DNA of 64,000 nucleotides from Anthoceros angustus. Taxonomy: Eukaryota; Streptophyta; Anthocerotopsida; Anthocerotales; Anthocerotaceae. Below, in pieces: positions 56,103-64,000 of this stretch. Position 1 is the stretch's first letter, and every line of letters begins with the position of its first letter. The stretch lies in NCBI GenBank assembly GCA_010909165.1, contig MU008176.1, positions 674,856 to 738,855 on the forward strand, in the 5' to 3' direction. A program made the position numbers and the translations under genes. Below the pieces are notes generated by a model. That model was not told the DNA's origin. It saw only the letters and a list, made by a program, of their open reading frames with translations, and ran no database searches.

Positions 56103-56590
56103 TCTTCACCTCATGCCACTCCTGTCAGTCCTGGACCTACATTAACCCCTCGCTCCGCATTCCTTCTCGCTTCCTTCCTTCTTTCCCTGGATGAGGCAGA
56201 AGCTGAGCGCCCTGGCTACTCCTCTCGCATCGCATCCGTTCCCCTTGGCTGGCTGGCTCAGCTTCCCCGCTCTCGGACAGGCGGACAAATCTCCTTCACG
56301 CGCCGGATTGCATAATAGGGCCCGAGCGCCTGAGGTGAGAATTCGGGCTCGGAATTGGCGCCAAGAAAGTTGTGATAAGGTTCCACCCTGGTTAGTTTAC
56401 CCGGTTTCCTTTTTCGGCCGCATATAGCAGTTTACAACCCGGTTGTCGTTGTTTGCGGTGCACAACCCGGCCGGGTTGCCCATCGCACAAATTTAGGGCA
56501 GAGCTCTGCGCAAGGCTTTCTCCTTTTCGTCGGGACGTTTGGACTAATTTCTGCGCGGAAGCTCGCGATCTTCTCCGGCGGCTGGCAGCC
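56103..56590. promoter_or_regulatory. Shared divergent promoter region (GDT1 / RPP1)
   Basis: 488 bp between two divergently transcribed start codons, so both core promoters and 5' untranslated regions must lie here. It includes GGGCCC near 56,317 and a GGCCGGGTTGCCC stretch near 56,468. I cannot place TATA or initiator elements with confidence. Confidence 0.5.
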
Positions 56591-57301
56591 ATGTCGACTA
56601 GCGAGCTTGCCTGCACGTACGCGGCCCTCATCCTGCACGACGACGGCATCTCCATCACTGTAAGCGAGCTCGAACCCTACTCGCTGTGCTTTTGAGCTGT
56701 CGTCCCGTTTATGTTCTTGTGGAGGGGTCGGACGAGGGGTATTAGGTTTCTATCTTTGTCGTCGCGTCGCTGGTCTGGGATGGCTGCTTTGCTAGGTTCA
56801 TTTTGTGCGAGTTCTCTGTTTGAGCTCCTGATGACCGGGCTGCACTCCTTGGCGCATGGCAGGCAGACAAGATTGCAACGCTGCTCAAGGCTGCCAATGT
56901 CTCGGTTGAGTCATACTGGCCGGCGCTCTTTGCCAAGCTTCTGGAGAAGAGAAGCGTAGAAGACTTGATTACGAATGTTGGATCAGGTGAGCCGTGGTGA
57001 CCTAATCTGTTTTTGGAGTAGCTTTACATTTTTCAGCTCAGCCATATCCGGACTGCTGTTGTCCAGGTGGTGGAGGTGGTGCCGCCGTGAGCGCTGGAGC
57101 TGCCGCCCCAGCTGCAGCTGCTGCCCCTGCAGCGGAGAAGGTGGAAGAGAAGAAGGTATTTCTGGGTGCCCCGCATTTGCAGTTTCCTGTGCGATTGTCG
57201 CCCGTGCGAGTTTTGATGTTAATGGTCTCTCGTTTCTCCGGCAACAGGAAGAGCCCAAGGAGGAGAGTGACGACGACATGGGTTTCAGTCTATTTGACTA
57301 A
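56591..57301 (+). CDS. 60S acidic ribosomal protein P1
   Basis: Stalk protein of the large ribosomal subunit, recruiting elongation factors. Four exons: 56,591-56,659, 56,863-56,986, 57,067-57,155 and 57,248-57,301, joining in frame to 111 aa, the usual length. It starts [20 protein letters not shown], continues [20 protein letters not shown] and [14 protein letters not shown], and ends with the invariant tail [12 protein letters not shown] that contacts translational GTPases. The second intron removal gives GSGGGGGAA across the junction. The Gly/Ala-rich hinge and acidic tail distinguish P1 from P2 and P0. Introns are 203, 80 and 92 nt. Confidence 0.95.
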
Positions 57302-57960
57302 AATTGTACGCATGTATGGGGGAGAGATTTTAAGTAAAGCTCCGTTTTGTTTATCGCGATACCTTCGTTCAATATTAGACTGCGTGTCAGCAGCATGCTA
57401 GAAAATCTTCTGCTTTTCGTCCTCGCCGCATCCGCCTCTTCCTTCACCTCCTTCTTTCTGTCCTTCCATTTGCAAGGTTTCACAGCCTCGCCATCGGAGT
57501 TTTGGTGTGAACTGTCTGCACTGCCTACATATATTGCACCGAGGCAAAAGGAACTGCATGGCCAGGCCTCTCGTGGGTCGAGGGGTTGGTGGCTTCAGGT
57601 TGGGAAATACGCACAGCTTCAGTATGTCGAAGCGACGTCGGGATGAAATTGAGCTCACGTCAGTCCAGCTTGAATAAAACAGAGAAGCCAACTGAGGTTT
57701 AACTGCGTCTCCTGCCCTAAAGTCCGGGGATACTGTAGTCGCCATTATCTCACTTGTCTTAATTCCAGATAGTAGCCAGGCCGGTTCGTTGCGTCGGTGG
57801 ACAGCTGTTGCTCTCGAGCATCGAGTACGGGACCCGGGCGCGAGGTGCGTCCTTCGCCTCTGGTCCGGCGGGCGAATGCAGGAACTACGCAGCTAGGGCG
57901 GCTGCCCTGCCGCTCTCACCTTGGCCAATGCCGAAGAGGACTTGTCGCAATGCTTCGAAC
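57302..57960. other. Intergenic region, no gene seen
   Basis: Contains the 3' end of P1 and upstream region of the xylosyltransferase gene. An upstream in-frame ATG at 57,928 could extend the latter by 11 residues. No other coding sequence recognised. Confidence 0.45.
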
Positions 57961-60094
57961 ATGATAGAGAGGAAGTTGCTCACAAGCTTTCTCCTCGCAT
58001 CTTTGCTGTTCCACTTCTCTGCGCTAGCAGAGCACCAGCGCATTTCAGGTTCTCATTCAATGTAGGCCAAGTGAAGCTTTGCCAGTTTGTGCTCCTGAGC
58101 TGCGAATTCGCTTCCCGACTGAACATTGTCGTCAGCTTGATAGAAATTTCCAGTTGATTTGCTCCGGAGTTGGAATTCGTGTGAGTCTTCACCATTGATC
58201 AAGAGCGGGTCCGCCTGGTGATGCCGCTATGGCTTGTCCGTCGGTGCATCTGTTCTCCCAGGACGTCTCAGCTTCACGAGGACTGTTCCTCTGGCTTAAG
58301 CTGCAACTTCTGGTTGCGGAATCGTTATGAGAATGCGGTCCGGTTTGTTGTCAGCTTGCACATAGGATCTTGAGGTGGAAGAAGAGTCGTGGTAGGGTTT
58401 TCACTGACGTCTTGGCGCCACTTCTCTGCTGCTTTCCGTTTGAGAGCTTCTGGTTACTGGATATCAACGTTTTACAGGCTACAGTTTGTCCTATCTTACC
58501 TGGCCCTTCCCTCTATAACGGTGTGAAGTTTGATATCACTTGCGTTTTGTCATTTTCCAGGAAGCGCAGGTGATGTTCTTGAGGATGATCCCGTTGGAAG
58601 GCTTAAGGTCTTCATCTACAACCTGCCGCCGAAGTATAACAAGAGATGGCTCGAATCTGACCCTAGATGTCTCACACACATGTTTGCAACTGAGATATTT
58701 GTTCACGAGTTTCTCAAGACAAGTGCCGTGAGAACTCTGAATCCTGAGGAGGCTGATTGGTTCTACACCCCTGTGTATACCACCTGTGATTTGACCCCAA
58801 GTGGATTGCCCTTGCCCTTCAAGTCACCACGTATGATGCGGAGTGCCATTAATTACATCGCCACGCATTGGCCTTACTGGAATCGGACGGAGGGAGCTGA
58901 CCACTTTTTTGTTGTGCCTCATGATTTTGGTGCCTGTTTCCACTACCAGGTAGTGTATCTGCACCTTGTCAAGCTCTTCTGTTTTTGTGCTGATGCTAGG
59001 ACCGGAAGGAGGTGCCAGGTGCAGTGTCGCTTGAAAAGTAGATTTGATCACTGTTTTCAGGCATTGTTGTGCTGCTCCATGCTGTCTGGCTCAGGTACTT
59101 CAAAAGTAGGCTTATGCAAAGAAAAGCTACAATTGTTTATAGACGAAGGCATTTGACCCCGTTTTGTGCCTTGGCAGGAAGAGACAGCAATCAAGCGTGG
59201 GATTCTGCCTTTATTGCAGCGAGCAACGCTGGTCCAAACATTTGGACAGAGCTATCATGTATGCTTGAAAGAAGGGTCTATTGTAGTTCCACCGTATGCT
59301 CCTCCGGGAAAGATCCAAGCGCGCATTATACCTCCAAGTACTCCACGCTCAATATTTGTTTACTTTCGGGGATTGTTCTACGACCATGGCAATGATCCAG
59401 ATGGCGGTTACTATGCCCGGTCAGTGTTTTAGCCCCGTAACCTGTGTATTGTGCACTGGTGTCTTCCATTTCCTTGCATGTAGACGAGTTGCTGGTTTGG
59501 TGCTGGCATGATTCAGTGTTGGCTTGATCAAGGAGTGGATATCACCAGAGCACTGACCATCATGTTGCTGGTATGGGCAGGGGTGCAAGGGCATCAGTTT
59601 GGGAGAACTTCAAGGACAACATACTGTTTGATATTTCCACAGAGCATCCACAAACATACTATGAGGACATGCAGCGTGCCATCTTTTGCCTCTGTCCTCT
59701 GGGCTGGGCACCTTGGAGTCCCCGCATAGTTGAAGCTGTCATATTCGGATGTATCCCAGTCATCATTGCGGATGACATAGTGTTGCCATTTGCAGATGCC
59801 ATTCCGTGGGAAGACATAGGCATATTTGTGCCAGAGAAGGACGTTCCTATGCTGGACTCAATATTGACATCAATTCCACCCGAGCAGGTACTGGAGAAAC
59901 AAAAATTGCTGGCCAACCCTGCCATGAAGCAGGCCATGCTCTTCCCTGACCCTGCCGTCCCTGGAGATGCGTTCCACCAGATTCTGAATGGTCTGGCACG
60001 CAAGCTTCCCCATGACCCTGCCATTTTTATGGAAGCTGAACAACCACTTCTGAACTGGACAGATGGCCCTCCAGGCGACCTCCAACCCTGGTAG
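57961..60094 (+). CDS. IRX10/IRX10-L-type xylan beta-1,4-xylosyltransferase (GT47)
   Basis: Golgi enzyme that extends the xylan backbone of the cell wall. Four exons: 57,961-58,048, 58,561-58,949, 59,178-59,419 and 59,581-60,094 give 410 aa. A hydrophobic N-terminus (KLLTSFLLASLLFHFSALA) is followed by the exostosin domain: LKVFIYNLPPKYNKRWL, DPRCLTHMFATEIFVHEFL, RTLNPEEADWFYTPVYTTCD, ADHFFVVPHDFGACFHYQ at an exon end, then GILPLLQRATLVQTFGQ, CLKEGSIVVPPYAPPGK, PRSIFVYFRGLFYDHGNDP and AIFCLCPLGWAPWSPRIVEA with GCIPVIIADDIVLPF. The last stretch is the nucleotide-sugar binding region. Match to land-plant IRX10 is close over the whole length; the C-terminus ends GDLQPW as in homologues. The second ATG was chosen because it starts the signal-anchor; an in-frame ATG 33 nt upstream is possible. 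Confidence 0.94.
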
Positions 60095-61374
60095 ATCTAA
60101 CAAACCGATTGCACCTGTTCCTGCATCAAAGAACTTGCACAGGAGCTGCCGTTGTGTCAGTATATTGATCAAGTAGTTTACCTCAACCCATGGCTTGTAA
60201 CTCTATAACACGTTTCAATTGTATCGCGGGATAGTAAGGGCTGATTTTGCCATTTGCCTATAATCAGCAACCCACGGTGGTGCCACTGGGTATGTTCAAA
60301 TCCCTCGTGGTCGTGGCCTACCTGGCATCCGCTTTCCGCCGGCCGGGCCGTCTATGGGCGTGTACATTTGGCGTACACTGTACACAAGTCGAATTTCAAA
60401 TCAGTGGATCTCACTGTTGCGGGATTGGACGGACGTCCATATCGCCGTCCGCGGCGGGCCCTTCTTTCAAATTACATAAAGACGCACACCGGGGAGAAAG
60501 CTGCTCAATCCCGGTCTCCTGTGCTCCAGGCGAAGGTCTCATGCTTTCAGCTGCAGCTCTTTCCTGAAACACGTTGTCTTGGTTGCAGCACTCCAAACAG
60601 ATGTTTAGTTCCCCTGTGCTTTGATCTGACCTGAAGGAGGTCTGCATTTGGTTGTGAACACTGTCGCACGTTTTCTTCACCTACCTGCGAGTTTTGCCTT
60701 GTGGGATCCTGGGGGTACGCGCTCAACGGAGCAGGATGGCGTTCATCATTTTCCTTATCCAGGTCATTCCATCCGATCTTGGTGCTGCGGGTGCTCTCGT
60801 CTTCACGGATCACAATGAGTTGATTCTTCCATCACAGAGGACGACAGGGTTGTTCTGATGAGTATGTGGTTTCGGAAGGGGCGAACTTAGGGGAGGCTGT
60901 GTCTGGGGAATTGATCTGACTGAGGATCCAAAAATGTTCAAATTTCTGCCTCAGCCCGCGTTAGTGTAGAGAGGGTGAAACTCTGCTGCAGCAGGGGAGA
61001 CCTACATTCCCTCCAGAATCTTGCAGTTTTGAGTCAGTTGATTTGAAGGACGAAGGACTCTTCTGTAGTGAACATCACCGCAGCCTAGTGTACAGATTTC
61101 TACATGATTCTGCAGGACCCTTCTGGAGGGGTAGGAGCGATTGTTTGGGGGCTTCTGTCTGAGTGTGTTGCATCGCCTGTTAAGCTGTGGAGTGACTGGC
61201 AACATGGTGATCAGTCAGGTGCGAGCAGTTTGAATCCCCTCCGCTTTTTAGTGTTGTTTTGATTTGAGTCACGCGGGCCTGTACTTGTACTGGCTGGAGA
61301 CTCTGTCCGGAATTTGAGAGCTATCACCCTTTTCCTTCGAGCTGGAGCCTGTGATTTTCCTCTTTTTTGGTCCA
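60095..61374. other. Intergenic region, no gene seen
   Basis: About 1.3 kb with only short, unrelated open frames. It should contain the 3' end of the IRX10 transcript and the promoter of the next gene. Confidence 0.45.
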
Positions 61375-63662
61375 ATGGACTCTCTTCATCTCGCGAGTGA
61401 AGTGAGTGGTGTGTTGAAGCTTTCAGAGGGCTTGAGGATTTGGCTTTCCGTCTCCTGCGTATCTCTATTGTGACAGGATTGTTGACTGTAGGTAGCCAGT
61501 CATTCTCAAGAGAAGTGTACAGTATCTGAGAAGCACAAGCCTTTGGTCCACTATGTGAGAGAGCACGGGAAGGTTGCAGTCAGAAATTGTGAACCAGATA
61601 CCTTCAATCCTTTTCATTCAACAGTGGTCTGGAGTCCCCTCTTTGAAGGTTTCCGTCCTTCTAACATGTATGGGCTAAACCGGATTCCCTCGGGAAAGTT
61701 TTCTTCTGATGGAGAGCTTCCAGCTGGATGGAAAAGCGCAGAGCAGAAGATCTGTCAACTGATCTCTGGTGAATCAGACGTGAAGACTCCTCGAGGGCTC
61801 ATCGCATTCCCAATCAGAAGGCAGTACAAAAGCAGTTCAGATGAGGAGCACTCCCAGCGGAATGCTGGAAGCGAGCATTGGAAGTCAGGAGCAGGACGAA
61901 AGTTATATGATGACCTGTCCGAAGTCAGGGAAAGCAGCAGTAGTGACAACAGTGAAGTCTCTCAAGCTACGCGCAGGAGGTTTTCTCACAGAACCGCTTC
62001 TTCAAGTAGCTCCGCTCCACTTACAAACAATCCAGTCACAGAAAATGGAAACCTCCCCACTCAATCAGGTTGCTCGACAGAGACAAGCAACGGGTCTTTC
62101 GTTTGCAATGAAGGTAGTAAGCGGAAGCTTGTGTTTTTAGCTGCGCTTTGGGCAAGCATTATGTGAACTAGCATGACATGGTTTATGTCTCTGCATGTTC
62201 CAGGTAACTCACTTGCGGATTCTTGGAGGGTGCGTCCAACTGAAGGAGGGCACTTCACATTCACCAGTCGTAGGGCCAACAAGGACAGTGCGGTATCACC
62301 CACCCCACTAGTTGCGAGTGAAAACTTTGACGGCAAACTTAGCGGCACATGCAGCACGGGGATTGGAGGCATTGGTCGTGGAAGGATCGTAAGGAGCCAT
62401 GCTGGCAAGGAGAATGAAAAACCAGCGTATCTGAAACCTGAGGAGGGTAGCCACTCGTATGAGACTTGGGAAAAGCTCGCAGTCCGTACAGAAGGAGAGA
62501 AAAGAAAGGATGGAAAAGTCAGAAGTAAGGTTCAGTCCTCAGGTGACTCTTCTGTAGGAGAGACGGCTGCTGGTTTTTTAGTGAAGGATGACGTTCCTGC
62601 TCTCATGGTCGACAGCAGGTCCGAAGAGGGAGTTCCAGAGACACCGACTGAAAGACCAGTCTCTGTGGCCAGTGTCAGCTGTAGCACATTAACAGATGTG
62701 GAAAAAAACGGTGTGGGATGGCGTTCTTTACCACGTTCAAAAAACAAGAAGACTCGTCGGCGAACAAGAACCTACAGATCTGAGAGCCCAGCCGATGTAG
62801 TGGCCTGTGCAGCATCTATGATTGGAGACACGGTCCAAGCCGTGCGAAAAGTGAGAGAGGAGGCAGCCGAGCTGGCCTACCAGCTTGCTGAGTTGCATGC
62901 CAAGGATGCTAACGCCTTGCGTTCAGCAGCTATTCTGATGTGTCAACATGTTGATCAACTCCAAGACGAAGTTCAGGTGAGCGGTTGCTCCAAGTGTCTT
63001 GCTACGACGACTCTGTGAGTAATCACTCATCAAGTAACAATTTGAATGTTTGGAGCTGGTAGGAATTCCAAGACACATGGTCGACAAAGGAGCCTTCGTA
63101 TCCATGGAAAGATTTATTGCGGGAGGTCCTAGTTACAGTGAGTCTCATCTCTGGAGCACTGAGTGTCAAGACTTTGTTGAGTGCCCTTCGAAGGGCAGCA
63201 GCACAGGAAGGTAATTATTGTCCACGCCTGGGTTTTTCCGACCAGCTGAGTAATCTGATCTAGGCAGTGTACTGTGTACAACATGGTCCTCTCAACACTG
63301 CCTCCATGCTTGCAGGGTTCTGGAAGCAAACAGTCACGCGGCAGGAGAAAATGATTTTTGCCGCAGTGGTCTTGACCGTTGGTGCAAGGTTCGGAAATGG
63401 CTTGTGGAAGGGCTTGGTAAGAAGACCTTCAGAACTTCCTCTTTAAAGCAACTGTTAAATGTTGTGTTCCAACGAACGCTTGAATACGCTCCATTGATTG
63501 TGATCATGGCCTTGGCAGAACCAAGTCGCGTCTTCCAAGGAAAGCCGGCAACGGAAGCTTGCGGAGCAAATCAACACCATAGCCAAACGGGTCAACTTTC
63601 TCTCGGCTGTTTCCCACACCGACCCCACAGTAAGCCCTCTGCCCGCGGATGTGAACCCGTGA
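61375..63662 (+). CDS. Unrecognised plant protein with coiled coil and C-terminal hydrophobic segments
   Basis: Six exons inferred from splice sites and phase: 61,375-61,401, 61,492-62,113, 62,204-62,976, 63,063-63,210, 63,316-63,416 and 63,519-63,662, giving 604 aa; introns are 86-105 nt. The first exon is only 27 nt (MDSLHLASE then GTGAGT) and is the least certain. An N-terminal region has VVWSPLFEGFRPSNMYGLN and WKSAEQKICQLISGE, then a long Ser-rich, low-complexity part (about 130-400). A helical coiled-coil-like stretch (about 425-474, VREEAAELAYQLAELHAKD) follows. Two moderately hydrophobic segments come next: LVTVSLISGALSVKTLLSAL (about 497-516) and MIFAAVVLTVGARFGNGLW (about 536-554). 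The basic tail is KRVNFLSAVSHTDP. A GTAAGC at 63,630 could be a further donor, making another C-terminus. I cannot name a family. The layout suggests a membrane-associated or organelle-surface protein. Confidence 0.7.
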
Positions 63663-64000
63663 GCGTCTAGCCAAGTCCAATCAGGGCTGGCATCATCCGC
63701 CAGTACAGTTTGCATCGTTGCTAGTGGGATATGAAACTCTGTAAAACACAATCGACTACTATTCATGATCACTGTGTCTCTGGAGGCAGATTTAAAAGAC
63801 ATCTAGTTGTACTTCAGATGACTTCCAGTGCATAATCAGGACAGCGAAAAGATGAACACATGTTCAATCACTTTCGGAAGCTCCTTACTCCCCCACCTCC
63901 TTCACCTGCTTACTTACCTCTTCTATCATATCATGCAATTGTTTATGCCCTGGGCGACGAGAGTCGCCCACCAAAAAGTAGTGGGCTTGCCCTTCATGCG
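63663..64000. other. Downstream region, no gene seen
   Basis: Probably 3' sequence of the preceding gene and intergenic DNA to the window edge. No coding sequence recognised. Confidence 0.4.

Noticed and set aside
60247-60634. Overlapping frames downstream of IRX10
   Set aside because: Short, overlapping in different frames and without domain; probably untranslated or intergenic sequence.

Overview
This window is nuclear DNA of a land plant or close streptophyte relative. The right half carries spliced plant genes: a HAESA-like LRR receptor kinase, an IRX10-type xylan synthase, a 4R-MYB/SNAPc subunit, a chloroplast GDT1/PAM71-type transporter and ribosomal protein P1. A PTB/Pho89-type phosphate symporter is also present. 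That family is retained in algae and non-seed plants, so a bryophyte- or lycophyte-grade organism is my best guess. This is an inference; species and lineage cannot be fixed by eye. Most introns are short, about 80-230 nt with many between 86 and 105 nt. Two genes are intronless.

Positions 1 to about 34,100 are almost entirely repetitive. In order: (a) 337-4,260, nested repeats built on a CCAAGGACAAA word, including two 939-bp direct repeats that look identical; (b) 5,991-8,040, three tandem units of about 665 bp; (c) 8,131-16,015, a frameshifted CACTA/TNP2-type transposase, a second partial copy and their tandemly repeated flanks; (d) 16,034-21,640, on the minus strand, two tandem degenerate copies of a transposon-like gene with an IDGMDQ motif (DUF7869-like), each interrupted by a GCATGC-rich palindrome array; (e) 21,640-26,410, tandem units of unrecognised elements; (f) 26,700-30,090, arrays of short anchors joined by GC palindromes (GGCGCC, GCCGGC, GCATGC); (g) 30,240-34,080, strand-asymmetric CCTCC-rich and GGAGG-rich tracts and a (GGA)30 microsatellite. 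I find no intact gene here.

Positions 34,100-37,600 are a transition zone with minisatellites. Positions 37,627-64,000 hold eight genes: HAESA-like kinase (+), class V aminotransferase/cysteine desulfurase-like enzyme (-), PTB-type phosphate transporter (-), SNAPC4/MYB4R1-like factor (+), GDT1/PAM71-type transporter (-), ribosomal P1 (+), IRX10 (+) and an unrecognised plant protein (+). GDT1 and P1 are head to head with 488 bp between their start codons. The genes serve unrelated housekeeping and cell-surface functions and are not an operon or pathway cluster.

The most unusual signal is in the repeat half. Repeat copies share long identical blocks separated by short joints that differ in both length and sequence, and palindromic GC words act as linkers between conserved anchors. 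This is either a real process of junctional diversification or palindrome insertion, or a consensus artefact in high-copy DNA. Raw-read inspection would decide.
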